From Subtercola lobariae (GTDB lineage: Bacteria; Actinomycetota; Actinomycetes; Actinomycetales; Microbacteriaceae), in assembly GCF_014640255.1 (NCBI RefSeq), contig NZ_BMGP01000001.1, forward strand, positions 558,001 through 622,000: 64,000 nucleotides of DNA. The letters are read 5' to 3'. Positions 18,123 through 27,164 of the stretch are shown in pieces. A program made the position numbers and the translations under genes. The notes below the pieces were generated by a model, which had not been told where the DNA came from, searched no databases, and saw only the letters and a program-made list of their open reading frames with translations. Position 1 is the first letter of the stretch. Each line of letters opens with the position of its first letter.

Positions 18123-19922
18123 ATGGCCACCTCGTCGGCGGCCGAGGGCCGATCGGGGCGCAGTCACATCGGCCCGTTTCTCGCGCGTGAATGGCGGGCC
18201 TGGCCGGGGCAGATCGCCGGCTGGTGGCGGCTGTCGCTGCAGTTTCGCACCATTGTCATCACTATCGGGCTCACCACGGTCGCCCTTCTGGGCGCCGGCA
18301 TCTACACCTCGGTCAGCATCGGCAACGACCTCTTTCACTCGCGGCTGAACCAGACGCTGCTCGACGCGAACCAGGCCGCCAAAACCGCCCAGACCATCTT
18401 CGACGCCTCTGACTCGAGCACCGATTCGTCGGTCAGCACCCTGCTGAACTCGGCGCAGACGAAGATCACGTCGTCGTCGTCATCGCGTCTCATCGCGATC
18501 TACGCCGCCCCCGGCCAAGACCAGACCGCAACGTCGTTTCTGCCGTTCGCGAGCCCCGAGCTCGTCACGCCCGGCATCATCACCGACGAACTGCGTGCCG
18601 AGGTGACGGCCGGGGCCGGAACGCAGACTCAATACTGGCAATCGGTTTCGTTGCCCAACGACAATGGTGGCTTCGACCCCGGCATCATCGTCGGCTCGCC
18701 GCTCACCATTCCGAGCGCCGGCCAATACCAGCTCTACCTCGGCTACAACCTCTCTGATTCGGCTCAGACCCTCAGCTTCGTTCAACAGACGCTCTGGATA
18801 GCCGGCCTGCTCCTCACCTTGCTCATCGCGCTGGTGGCTTGGGTCATCGTTCGCCTCGTGATCGAGCCGATTCGGGTGGCGGCCGAAACCAGCGAGAAGC
18901 TCGCCGCGGGCGAACTCGAAGTGCGTATTCCTGAAAAGGGTGAAGACATCATCGCGACCCTCGCCCATTCGTTCAACGGTATGGCCGACAGCATGCAGGG
19001 CCAGATCACCCAGCTCGCCGAACTCTCCCAATTGCAGCAACGATTCGTCTCCGACGTGTCACACGAGCTGAGAACGCCGCTCACGACCATCCGGTTGGCC
19101 GGAGATGTGCTGTACGACAAGCGCGAGACCTTCGAACCCGCCATCGGCCGAACCGCTGAGCTGCTGCACACCCAGACCGTGCGGTTCGAATTGCTGCTCA
19201 ACGACCTGCTCGAGATCAGCCGGTTCGATGCCGGTTCTGCCGACCTCAACATCGAACCCGCGAGCCTCGTTCGCCTCGCCGTCGACGCCATCGACCAGAT
19301 GCGCCCGCTCGCCGAGGCCGCCGGTTCAGAGGTGCGAATCTACGCACCCGGCGGGCATATCGAGGTCGAAATGGATGCCCGCCGAATCCGTCGAATCGTC
19401 ACGAATCTGCTCGGCAACGCCATCGAACACGGCGAGGGCCGCCCCATTCTCGTCTCGGTCGACAGCAATGTCTCGGCCATCGCCATCGCCGTGCGCGACT
19501 ACGGAATCGGCATGAGCCAAGACGACGCCGAGCGCGTGTTCGAGCGCTTCTGGCGGGCTGACCCGTCGCGCAAACGCACCATCGGCGGCACCGGGCTCGG
19601 CCTCGCCATCTCGCTCGAAGACGCGGCGCTGCACGGCGGCCAGCTCGAGGTCTGGACTCACGAGGGCGAGGGCAGCTGCTTTCGCCTCACCCTGCCGCGC
19701 GTTCACGGGCGCCAGGTGGGCGAGTCGCCCATCGCCTTGCCGCCAGAAGACCCCGACGAGTCAGACAGTCTCGTGCGCACCGACGACACCGGGGCGCATC
19801 TTTTCACGAGGTCGTATGACCCGACGCACACCTATGACGAGCCCGTCGAGGTGCCCGCGGAGTTTCCCGAAGCCGCAGAACTTTCCGAAGCCGCAGAACT
19901 TCCCGAACGGGGCGGAGCATGA
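18123..19922 (+). CDS. mtrB: Sensor histidine kinase MtrB
   Basis: The 599-residue protein has a first transmembrane helix at about 42-64, a roughly 160-residue extracytoplasmic sensor and a second helix near 223-245. A HAMP linker, a HisKA domain with phosphoacceptor His314 in SDVSHELRTPL, and an HATPase domain follow (NLLGNAIEHGEG, DYGIGM, GGTGLGLAI). A C-terminal tail of about 75 residues is acidic and contains a short repeat (EAAELSEAAELPE). MtrB phosphorylates MtrA. The gene overlaps lpqB by 4 bp (ATGA). Confidence 0.95.
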   Translation: MATSSAAEGRSGRSHIGPFLAREWRAWPGQIAGWWRLSLQFRTIVITIGLTTVALLGAGIYTSVSIGNDLFHSRLNQTLLDANQAAKTAQTIFDASDSSTDSSVSTLLNSAQTKITSSSSSRLIAIYAAPGQDQTATSFLPFASPELVTPGIITDELRAEVTAGAGTQTQYWQSVSLPNDNGGFDPGIIVGSPLTIPSAGQYQLYLGYNLSDSAQTLSFVQQTLWIAGLLLTLLIALVAWVIVRLVIEPIRVAAETSEKLAAGELEVRIPEKGEDIIATLAHSFNGMADSMQGQITQLAELSQLQQRFVSDVSHELRTPLTTIRLAGDVLYDKRETFEPAIGRTAELLHTQTVRFELLLNDLLEISRFDAGSADLNIEPASLVRLAVDAIDQMRPLAEAAGSEVRIYAPGGHIEVEMDARRIRRIVTNLLGNAIEHGEGRPILVSVDSNVSAIAIAVRDYGIGMSQDDAERVFERFWRADPSRKRTIGGTGLGLAISLEDAALHGGQLEVWTHEGEGSCFRLTLPRVHGRQVGESPIALPPEDPDESDSLVRTDDTGAHLFTRSYDPTHTYDEPVEVPAEFPEAAELSEAAELPERGGA

Positions 19923-21622
19923 TCACTCGCCGAACCCGAACCCGAACCCGAACCCGAACCGTGCGTCGGGTGAGCCTCACCCTTGCCGCCACCCTCACAG
20001 CGGTGTTGGCGGTGAGCGCATGCACGGGCATCCCGAGCTCGGGCGCCGTGCACTCGCAAGAAGTCAGCTCGAGCCCCGATGACAGTGACGTCATTCTGCT
20101 GCCACCGAACCCCGTTCCCGGTGCAAACCAGTCGCAGATTCTGAATGGCTTTCTGCAGGCGGCGGCGAGCCCCCAGAACGACTACAAGGTGGCTCGATCG
20201 TATTTGACGAACGACTTCGCAAAAACCTGGGATCCGAACGCAGGCGTACTCATCGACTCCGGCCAGCCCGCCGAGACCACCATCTCCGACACCGCCATGA
20301 GTATCAACGTGACACCGCAGGCCGAGGTCGACGCGACCGGCGAATACGTCGAAAGCAGTTCGAGCGCGACCGTCACATTGCCGTTCACCTTCGCGCAGCA
20401 AGACGGCCAGTGGCGCATCAGCGCAGCGAACCCGGGCATCATTCTCGAGCAAGTGCGGTTCAGCCAGGTGTTCAGTTCGCATCCGCTCTATTTCTACGAC
20501 CCCACGTACACCTACTTGGTTCCGGATGTTCGGTGGTTTCCCAAAGACGAAACGACGAGCACGCGCGTGGTCAAAGCCCTGCTCGCCGGCCCCGCGCCGT
20601 GGCTGGGTCAGGGGGCGGTGGTCACCGCGTTTCCTGACGGAACCGAAGCTTCGCCGGTCGTGGTCGAGTCGGGCAAGGCGGGCGTCGACCTCTCGAGTCA
20701 GATTCTTTCGCAGACGCCGCTCGCCCTCGAACGGATGCAATACCAGCTCGATGAGAGCCTCAGCACGGTCTCATCGGTCGCCAGCGTGGTCATCACGGTC
20801 AATCAGAACCCGGTGGCCATCGCCCCCGGGCCCGCGCCCATTGTGCAACCGCGGGTGAACCCGCAGCCGCTGGTCGACATGGCGAACGTCTTCGGCTACT
20901 TGTCGAACAACGCCGCCGTGCCCATACCCGCGATCAGTGACAAGGTGCAGGCGCTCGCACCCCTCTCAGTTACGTCGTCGGCGAATGTCTTCGCCGTCGG
21001 CACGGCTGCGGGTGTGTATGCCGTTCAGCCGGGGGGTAACGACCCCGCTCTGGTTGACAATCGGGCCGGGCTCGTGCCGCCCTCGCTCGACCCGTCGGGA
21101 TACGTCTGGACGGTGCCCGCTGCTTCGCCGGGTGATGTGCACGCGTACGGCAGTGACGGCACTATGCACCCGGTAGCCGTGAACTGGGATGGCGCCCAGT
21201 CGATAGCGTCACTCGATGTGTCGCGCGACGGAACCCGGGTGCTCGCCTTCACCCTGGCCGACGGCGAGCCGAAACTCGTGGTCGCAGCGGTGATTCGAGA
21301 CAAAGACGGCGTGCCGCAGCGCCTCGGCGACCCGGTCACCCTCGCCAGCGGGCCGGGCACGCCGGTCGACGCGACGTGGGTCGACGAGTCGAATGTCGCG
21401 TCGCTCACGTCGTCGGCGAGCGGCGACGACCGCATCGTGCTGCAGCAGATCGGCGGAATCAGCAGCAACCTCGGTGTGCCCGTTTCGGCGGTCACCATCG
21501 CGGGTGGCAACGACGTGAGCGGGCTCTGGTTGCTCACCTCGACCGGCGACCTTCAGCAGCAACGGGGCAGCGGCTGGCAGACCAACACCAAAGGCGTGGG
21601 AATGCTCGCGACGCAGACCTGA
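19919..21622 (+). CDS. lpqB: Lipoprotein LpqB (GerMN domain, beta-propeller-like C-terminus)
   Basis: The 567-residue lipoprotein starts with an unusual RTRTRTRT repeat, then a hydrophobic stretch and the lipobox AVSAC with Cys35 as lipid anchor. A GerMN domain lies in the middle (VVKALLAGPAPWLGQGAV), and the C-terminal half resembles the LpqB beta-propeller. LpqB associates with MtrB outside the membrane and modulates MtrA phosphorylation. The basic N-region is encoded by a GAACCC hexamer tract able to form a G-quadruplex on the opposite strand. Translation is coupled to mtrB by ATGA overlap. Confidence 0.93.
   Translation: MITRRTRTRTRTRTVRRVSLTLAATLTAVLAVSACTGIPSSGAVHSQEVSSSPDDSDVILLPPNPVPGANQSQILNGFLQAAASPQNDYKVARSYLTNDFAKTWDPNAGVLIDSGQPAETTISDTAMSINVTPQAEVDATGEYVESSSSATVTLPFTFAQQDGQWRISAANPGIILEQVRFSQVFSSHPLYFYDPTYTYLVPDVRWFPKDETTSTRVVKALLAGPAPWLGQGAVVTAFPDGTEASPVVVESGKAGVDLSSQILSQTPLALERMQYQLDESLSTVSSVASVVITVNQNPVAIAPGPAPIVQPRVNPQPLVDMANVFGYLSNNAAVPIPAISDKVQALAPLSVTSSANVFAVGTAAGVYAVQPGGNDPALVDNRAGLVPPSLDPSGYVWTVPAASPGDVHAYGSDGTMHPVAVNWDGAQSIASLDVSRDGTRVLAFTLADGEPKLVVAAVIRDKDGVPQRLGDPVTLASGPGTPVDATWVDESNVASLTSSASGDDRIVLQQIGGISSNLGVPVSAVTIAGGNDVSGLWLLTSTGDLQQQRGSGWQTNTKGVGMLATQT
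19932..19960. repeat. (GAACCC)n hexamer tract at the lpqB start, G-quadruplex motif on the minus strand
   Basis: Four CCC runs at 19935-37, 19941-43, 19947-49 and 19953-55 are spaced by GAA. The complementary strand therefore has four GGG runs with 3-nt loops. The tract codes for alternating Arg-Thr residues of the LpqB signal sequence. It begins about 15 bp after the start codon. Confidence 0.8.
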
Positions 21623-21809
21623 TCAGCCGCTTCGGGCGAGACAAGACCTGGTGCGATGGCGCTCGGTTCGCGGCTTGTGCCACCGCGCCCCCGCCGTGTC
21701 GCGCCGGCAATCGAGGCACTTCTCCTGCACAATCCGGGTGGGGTGAACCTTCTGCACAGATCGCTTCAGTTCGACGCGCCACGTGGGCCGCTCCAGGCAG
21801 CATCGAAGC

Positions 21810-22523
21810 ATGATCCGTTCCGCTCTTCTTGATGCCCTCGCCCTCGTTCTGCCAACCGATTGCGCAGCCTGCGGCGCGCCCGATCGAGCCATCTGCACGC
21901 CCTGCCTCGCCGAGCTCACGCCTGCCGTGACCAGACTCGTCGTACGCCGGGCCAACGCTCCTCCGCTCGACGTGTGGTCGGCGCTTCCCTACCGCGAAAC
22001 CGTCTCGGCCGCGCTCTCGAAGTTCAAAGAGTCGGGCCGCACCGATGTGGCGCGCCCGCTCTCTGCTGCCCTGCGACCGGCGCTGCAGGATGCTCGGCAG
22101 CACGCCCTCGAACGACTTGGCCCTGGCGCGAACATCGAACTCGCCGAGGCGCCCTCGTCACGCGCCGCCTACCGTCATCGCGGCTATAACCCCGTGGCGC
22201 TGCTCACCGCACGCGCCCGCAGCGACATGCCGTGCCTCAACCCACTTCGCGTGGCTCGCGCTACACGCGACCAGGCGGGTCTCGGCGTGGCCGACCGCCA
22301 AGCGAACCTCGACGGCTCACTGGTCGTTCGCACGAGATTCTCAGAAGGTTCTCTGCGGGGCAGAAATCTGATTCTCGTCGATGACGTCGTCACCACCGGC
22401 GCCACCCTCATCGAGTGCCGCAGGGCGCTTGAAGCCGCGGGTGCGCGAGTGCTCGCGGCTGCGACGCTGGCGTTCGCCGAGCGACGAATCGGCACATCGA
22501 CGGTTGTGGAATTCTCTGAATAG
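21810..22523 (+). CDS. ComF family phosphoribosyltransferase-like protein
   Basis: The 237-residue protein from the ATG at 21810 has an N-terminal zinc site (Cys18-X2-Cys21 and Cys29-X2-Cys32). A C-terminal PRTase fold carries the PRPP-binding signature LVDDVVTTGATL. ComF proteins are linked to DNA uptake in competent bacteria. In actinobacteria this gene (Rv3242c-like) lies between lpqB and hpf and its role is unsettled. The 187 bp upstream hold no recognisable element, and no clear Shine-Dalgarno sequence precedes the ATG. Confidence 0.88.
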   Translation: MIRSALLDALALVLPTDCAACGAPDRAICTPCLAELTPAVTRLVVRRANAPPLDVWSALPYRETVSAALSKFKESGRTDVARPLSAALRPALQDARQHALERLGPGANIELAEAPSSRAAYRHRGYNPVALLTARARSDMPCLNPLRVARATRDQAGLGVADRQANLDGSLVVRTRFSEGSLRGRNLILVDDVVTTGATLIECRRALEAAGARVLAAATLAFAERRIGTSTVVEFSE

Positions 22524-22538
22524 TCGAGAGAATGAGAC

Positions 22539-22553
22539 AATCTCAGTGAGATT
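22539..22553. promoter_or_regulatory. Perfect 15-bp dyad upstream of hpf
   Basis: AATCTCAGTGAGATT is a perfect inverted repeat of 7 bp around a central G, 16 bp after the comF stop and 100 bp before hpf. It could be an operator for hpf or a weak comF terminator. Confidence 0.45.
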
Positions 22554-22652
22554 CAGTGACAGAAACAGGGGCGGCGAGTACGGTGGGTCAAAAGGCGCGG
22601 AAGAGCTCGCTTTGGTCCAAGGCGGCGCGTCTTTTGAGACTAGGAGATTGCC

Positions 22653-23381
22653 ATGGAGATCAACATCACGGGCCGCAACCTAGGGATCACTGATCGATTT
22701 CGCAGTTACGCGACAGAGAAGGCCGAGAAGGTTTCACACCTGGCTGATCGAGCACTGGTGTTAGAGGTCAAGGTCTGTCGCCACAGTTCGGCGAACACCT
22801 CAGGCGGTGACGATCGGGTTGAACTCACCCTCATCGGCCCCGGTCCGGTTGTACGAGCAGAAAGCGCGGGCAGCGACAAATACGTGGCTTTCGATCTCGC
22901 GATCGGCAAGCTGATGGAGCGGGTGCGCCGAGCGAAAGATCGTAAGAAGGTGCACCGCGGTCAACACCGCCCGGTGTCGCTTCGCGAAGCGAGCACGGTC
23001 GGTTTCAGCGTCGTCGACGTCGTTCCTGCCGAGGCCGATGTTCTGGCCAAGGCCAGCACCGGCGCCATCGCTGTGCAGGCGCCGGCTGACGACACTCGAG
23101 GGGCGGCCGAGGTCTCGGCCGACGAAGACTGGTCGCCCGTGGTGATTCGCAAGAAGGTCTTCGCAGCATCTCCGATGACAGTCGATGACGCTCTCTACTT
23201 GATGGAACTGGTGGGTCACGATTTCTACCTCTTCATCGACGCCGAAACGCTGCGCCCGAGCGTGGTGTATCGGCGCATGGGCTGGGATTACGGGGTCATC
23301 GGGCTCGATGACCACGCAACGCCCCTGATGGGTGATGCGCGCGAAGCAGAGCGAGCCCTGTCAGATCGGGTGCTCACCTGA
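22653..23381 (+). CDS. hpf: Ribosome hibernation-promoting factor, long form
   Basis: The 242-residue protein has an N-terminal S30AE domain (1-105; MEINITGRNLGITDRFRSYA, VRRAKDRKKVH). A variable linker and the long-HPF C-terminal domain (about 180-235; VVIRKKVFAASPMTVDDALYLMELVGHDFYLF) follow. Long HPF dimerises through the C-terminal domain and joins two 70S ribosomes into silent 100S particles. The ATG is preceded by AGGAG about 6 nt upstream. The position between comF and secA is the conserved actinobacterial order. A strong hairpin follows the stop. Confidence 0.95.
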   Translation: MEINITGRNLGITDRFRSYATEKAEKVSHLADRALVLEVKVCRHSSANTSGGDDRVELTLIGPGPVVRAESAGSDKYVAFDLAIGKLMERVRRAKDRKKVHRGQHRPVSLREASTVGFSVVDVVPAEADVLAKASTGAIAVQAPADDTRGAAEVSADEDWSPVVIRKKVFAASPMTVDDALYLMELVGHDFYLFIDAETLRPSVVYRRMGWDYGVIGLDDHATPLMGDAREAERALSDRVLT

Positions 23382-23403
23382 GTTACCCCGATCCACGAGA
23401 CGC

Positions 23404-23437
23404 CTGGGGGCGCGACGATCAATCGTCGCGCCCCCAG
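23404..23437 (+). terminator. Strong hairpin after hpf
   Basis: CTGGGGGCGCGACGAT (23404-23419) pairs perfectly over 16 bp with 23422-23437 around a 2-nt loop. There is no long T tract, but stability alone may terminate in this high-GC genome. Confidence 0.7.
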
Positions 23438-23469
23438 CGCTCGTTCTGAAGACCTTCAGGAATGACAAC

Positions 23470-23484
23470 TAAGATTGCTAAGAT
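23470..23484 (+). promoter_or_regulatory. Two TAAGAT hexamers upstream of secA
   Basis: TAAGAT at 23470-23475 and again at 23479-23484 both fit the -10 consensus TANNNT and lie 45-60 bp before the secA start. Either could be the -10 of the secA promoter that follows the hpf terminator. Confidence 0.35.
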
Positions 23485-23528
23485 TACCGGCTGGATCATG
23501 GCTGGTTCCGGTAGGAGATTGATTTCAC

Positions 23529-26402
23529 GTGGCTTCAGTTCTTGAAAAGGTACTTCGCGTCGGCGAGGGGCGAGTGCTTCGGCGGCTCGAAAACTTCGCC
23601 AAGGCCATCAATGCGCTCGAAGAAGACTTCACTCACCTGAGCGACGAAGAACTCAAAGACGAGACGCCTCGACTGCGTGAGCGCTATGCCGAGGGCGAGA
23701 GTCTCGACCACCTGCTGCCCGAGGCCTTCGCGGCCGTGCGCGAAGCATCCCGCCGCACGCTCGGCCTTCGTCACTTCGACGTTCAGCTCATGGGCGGTGC
23801 CGCCCTGCACCTCGGCAACATCGCCGAGATGAAAACCGGTGAGGGCAAGACCCTCGTCGCCACCCTTCCCGCGTACCTCAACGCCATCGCCGGCGAGGGC
23901 GTGCACATCGTCACGGTCAACGACTACCTCGCGAACTACCAGAGTGAACTCATGGGCCGCGTCTTCCGCGCCCTCGGAATGACCACCGGTGTCATCTTGA
24001 GCGGGCAGACGCCTGCAGAACGCCGTGAGCAATACGCTGCCGACATCACCTACGGCACGAACAACGAATTCGGCTTCGATTACCTTCGCGACAACATGGC
24101 GTGGCAGGCGAGCGACATGGTTCAGCGCGGCCACCAGTTCGCCATCGTCGACGAGGTCGACAGCATTCTGATCGACGAGGCTCGCACCCCGCTCATCATT
24201 TCGGGCCCCGCGTCGGGTGAAGCGAACCGCTGGTTCACCGAGTTCGCGCAGGTCGCCACCCGGCTCGTGGCCGACGAAGACTACGAGGTCGACGAGAAGA
24301 AGCGCACCGTCGGAATTCTCGAGCCCGGCATCGAAAAGGTCGAAGACTACCTCGGCATCGACAACCTCTACGAGTCGGCGAACACTCCGCTCATCTCGTT
24401 CTTGAACAACTCGCTGAAGGCTTCTGCGCTGTTCAAGAAAGACAAAGACTACGTGGTGATGAACGGCGAGGTTCTCATCGTCGACGAGCACACCGGCCGT
24501 ATTCTCGCCGGCCGTCGCTACAACGAGGGCATTCACCAGGCCATCGAGGCCAAAGAGGGCGTGACGGTCAAGGCCGAGAACCAGACGCTCGCGACGGTCA
24601 CGCTGCAGAACTACTTCCGGCTCTACAAGAAGATCTCGGGCATGACGGGTACGGCCGAAACCGAGGCCGCCGAGTTCATGAGCACCTACAAGCTCGGCGT
24701 TGTGGCCATTCCCACCAACCGCCCCATGCAGCGCAAAGACCAGCCTGACCTGGTGTACAAGAACGAGCAGTCGAAGTTCGAGCAGGTCGTCGAAGACATC
24801 GTCGAGCGTCACGCGGGCGGCCAGCCCGTGCTCGTGGGTACCACGAGCGTCGAGAAGAGCGAATACCTCTCCCGTCTGCTGGCGAAGAAGGGTGTGCGGC
24901 ACGAGGTGCTGAACGCCAAGAATCACGCTCGCGAGGCAGCCATCATCGCCCAAGCCGGCCGTCTCGGCGCCGTGACCGTGGCAACCAACATGGCCGGTCG
25001 TGGCACCGACATCATGCTCGGTGGCAACACCGAGTTTCTCGCCGTCTCCGAGATGAATACCCGGGGCCTCAGCCCGGTCGAAACTCCAGACGAATACGAA
25101 GAGGCGTGGGACGACGTGCTCGCCACCGTCAAGGCCGGTGTCGACGAAGAAGCCGAGAAGGTCGTCGAGGCCGGTGGCCTCTACGTGCTCGGTACCGAGC
25201 GTCACGAATCGCGACGTATCGATAACCAGCTTCGCGGCCGCAGCGGCCGCCAGGGCGACCCGGGCGAAAGCCGCTTCTACCTCTCTCTCACCGACGACCT
25301 CATGCGCCTGTTCAACGCGGGCGCGGCCGAGAGCCTGATGGGCCGCGGCAATGTGCCCGACGACCTGGCCATCGAGTCGAAGGTCGTCTCACGCGCCATT
25401 CGAAGCGCTCAGTCGCAGGTCGAGGGCCGAAACGCAGAGATTCGTAAGAACGTGCTCAAATACGACGACGTTCTGAACCGTCAGCGCGAAGCCATCTACA
25501 ACGACCGGCGCGCCATTCTCGAAGGCGACGACCTGCACGAGCGCTCGCAGAAGTTCTTGCATGACGTCATCGACGACGTGCTCGAGACCCACGCTGGCGA
25601 AGGCAACGGCGACGACTGGGACTTCGACGCGATGTGGACCGAGCTGAAGACGCTCTACCCGGTCTCGATCTCTATCGACGAGGTCATTGCCGAGGCGGGT
25701 AGCCGCGGCAAGATCAGCCGCGAGTTCGTGGGGCGAGAGATTCTCTCTGACGCGCAGATCGCCTACCAGAATCGCGAAGAGACGCTCGGCGAGGCGGCTA
25801 TGCGCGAGCTCGAACGCCGCGTGGTGCTCACCGTCATCGACCGCCGTTGGCGCGATCACCTCTACGAAATGGACTACCTCAAAGACGGCATCGGCTTGCG
25901 TGCGATGGCGCAACGTGACCCGCTCGTCGAGTACCAGCGTGAGGGCTTTCTGCTCTTTCAGCAGATGATGGGCCAGATTCGCGAAGAGGCCGTCGGCTTC
26001 TTGTTCAACCTCGAGGTCGAGGTGAATGCTCCCGCGGGCGAAGTGGATGCCCCGAGCGTTCAGGCGAAGGGCCTCGAAACGGGCCACAACACCGAGGGTA
26101 CCCAGCTCAGCTACACCGCTCCGAGCGATTCCGGCGGCGTCGAAGTTCGCAACCAGCGCGGTCAACTCGAACAGGCGGCAACCGCCAGAGCCCAGCGTGC
26201 CCAGCAAGAAGCGCAGCCCGCCGGGGCATCGGCCCAGACCGCTGTACCTCCCGTTGCACCAGCCACCCGCACTCAGCGGCCGGGCGGGCAGCCGCAGCGC
26301 CCCGCTCCCACGACGACTGGCGCCTTCGGCCAAAAGACCCCGGCGGGTGCACCTCCTGCCGGCAACCGTGCCGAGCGTCGAGCGAGCGAAAAGAAGAAGT
26401 AG
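23529..26402 (+). CDS. secA: Preprotein translocase ATPase SecA (SecA1)
   Basis: The 957-residue motor ATPase drives unfolded preproteins through SecYEG. It has Walker [13 protein letters not shown] (Lys107), the [15 protein letters not shown] Walker B block, helicase motifs [16 protein letters not shown] and [15 protein letters not shown], then the scaffold and wing domains. The Gln/Pro/Ala-rich tail ends [12 protein letters not shown] and lacks the Cys-rich zinc motif of many SecA proteins. The GTG at 23529 follows GGTAGGAG. The position after hpf corresponds to secA1 (Rv3240c). Confidence 0.97.
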   Translation: MASVLEKVLRVGEGRVLRRLENFAKAINALEEDFTHLSDEELKDETPRLRERYAEGESLDHLLPEAFAAVREASRRTLGLRHFDVQLMGGAALHLGNIAEMKTGEGKTLVATLPAYLNAIAGEGVHIVTVNDYLANYQSELMGRVFRALGMTTGVILSGQTPAERREQYAADITYGTNNEFGFDYLRDNMAWQASDMVQRGHQFAIVDEVDSILIDEARTPLIISGPASGEANRWFTEFAQVATRLVADEDYEVDEKKRTVGILEPGIEKVEDYLGIDNLYESANTPLISFLNNSLKASALFKKDKDYVVMNGEVLIVDEHTGRILAGRRYNEGIHQAIEAKEGVTVKAENQTLATVTLQNYFRLYKKISGMTGTAETEAAEFMSTYKLGVVAIPTNRPMQRKDQPDLVYKNEQSKFEQVVEDIVERHAGGQPVLVGTTSVEKSEYLSRLLAKKGVRHEVLNAKNHAREAAIIAQAGRLGAVTVATNMAGRGTDIMLGGNTEFLAVSEMNTRGLSPVETPDEYEEAWDDVLATVKAGVDEEAEKVVEAGGLYVLGTERHESRRIDNQLRGRSGRQGDPGESRFYLSLTDDLMRLFNAGAAESLMGRGNVPDDLAIESKVVSRAIRSAQSQVEGRNAEIRKNVLKYDDVLNRQREAIYNDRRAILEGDDLHERSQKFLHDVIDDVLETHAGEGNGDDWDFDAMWTELKTLYPVSISIDEVIAEAGSRGKISREFVGREILSDAQIAYQNREETLGEAAMRELERRVVLTVIDRRWRDHLYEMDYLKDGIGLRAMAQRDPLVEYQREGFLLFQQMMGQIREEAVGFLFNLEVEVNAPAGEVDAPSVQAKGLETGHNTEGTQLSYTAPSDSGGVEVRNQRGQLEQAATARAQRAQQEAQPAGASAQTAVPPVAPATRTQRPGGQPQRPAPTTTGAFGQKTPAGAPPAGNRAERRASEKKK

Positions 26403-26425
26403 CCCCCTCCCCGCCCGCGCACTTC

Positions 26426-26460
26426 ATGCGGCCCGAGTTCGACACGCTCGGTGCCCGCAT
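26426..26460. terminator. Hairpin between secA and the Rv3235-like gene
   Basis: ATGCGG (26426-26431) pairs with CCGCAT (26455-26460). Inside it CCGAG (26433-26437) pairs with CTCGG (26447-26451). The structure lies between convergent genes and may serve both. Confidence 0.5.
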
Positions 26461-26486
26461 CTGATGCTGCCCGAAAACCGCGCGTG

Positions 26487-26936
26487 CTAGAGCACGTTGA
26501 TGGCGCTTGCCCGCCATCTCGGCCCTAAGCGCTCCAGGCGCACCGCCACGGCCCGCGTTCTCGCTTTGCCGTGCACGATGACGACACCTTCGATGACTCC
26601 GGGCAGCGGCTCGCTCAGCACGATGCGGCCGATGCTGAATGTCGGCCGCATCGAGCGCTGCCCTTTCACCTGCCGAGCGCGCGACGAGAGCACTACTCGC
26701 TTGGAAAGATTTCGGTAAACGTCGTCTGAAACCCATCTGGCAAGTTGATCGAGGTCGCGAACGCCGGCCAAAATCTCGAGCACACATCGCGTCAGGCTCT
26801 CGAGAAACTCCGTCGCGGTCGGTAGTGCGAGGGCACATGATGCCTCGCTGGCGGTCGGTGATTCGCCGGCGCTCGACGGAACTCTCTGCAGGGTTTGCGC
26901 CCGCTCCATGGTGGCGACAGGCAAGGTTTGGATCAT
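26487..26936 (-). CDS. Rv3235-family protein
   Basis: The 149-residue soluble protein has a variable N-terminus. A conserved region from about 45 reads FLESLTRCVLEILAGVRDLDQLARWVSDDVYRNL, followed by a compact domain with SIGRIVLSEPLPGVIEGVVIV and GPRWRASAINVL. It matches the Rv3235 family found downstream of secA in actinobacteria. The function is unknown. The gene faces secA. The 228 bp between its start and pdtaS carry the divergent promoters and no further gene that I can support. Confidence 0.8.
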   Translation of the reverse strand: MIQTLPVATMERAQTLQRVPSSAGESPTASEASCALALPTATEFLESLTRCVLEILAGVRDLDQLARWVSDDVYRNLSKRVVLSSRARQVKGQRSMRPTFSIGRIVLSEPLPGVIEGVVIVHGKARTRAVAVRLERLGPRWRASAINVL

Positions 26937-27151
26937 TTTGGCTCCGGTAACGTGCCGTTCTCCGCCGATTCGATGGGTGTTCGATCAGGCGCAGAACCGC
27001 GGACTTCGTGAGTGTTCCTCGATTCTCGGGTGTTGCAACTAAAGCAGGTGCACTTGTTCGTGTAAAGCGCCCGGGCGCGATTGTGGATAAGAGCGCCTGG
27101 CCGCATCCTGGGCAGGAGAGGTCGTCGCAACGAGCTCGGCACATTGGGCCG

Positions 27152-27157
27152 TAGGCT
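27152..27157 (+). promoter_or_regulatory. -10 element (TAGGCT) of a leaderless promoter for pdtaS
   Basis: The hexamer is 7 nt before the GTG at 27165, which decides the start over the longer open frame beginning at 27081. Confidence 0.55.
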
Positions 27158-27164
27158 AGTTCTC

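Noticed and set aside
23535-25205. 556-codon open frame antisense to secA
   Set aside because: Its codons mirror secA in the complementary phase, a common effect of high GC, and the translation is low in normal composition and without any family.
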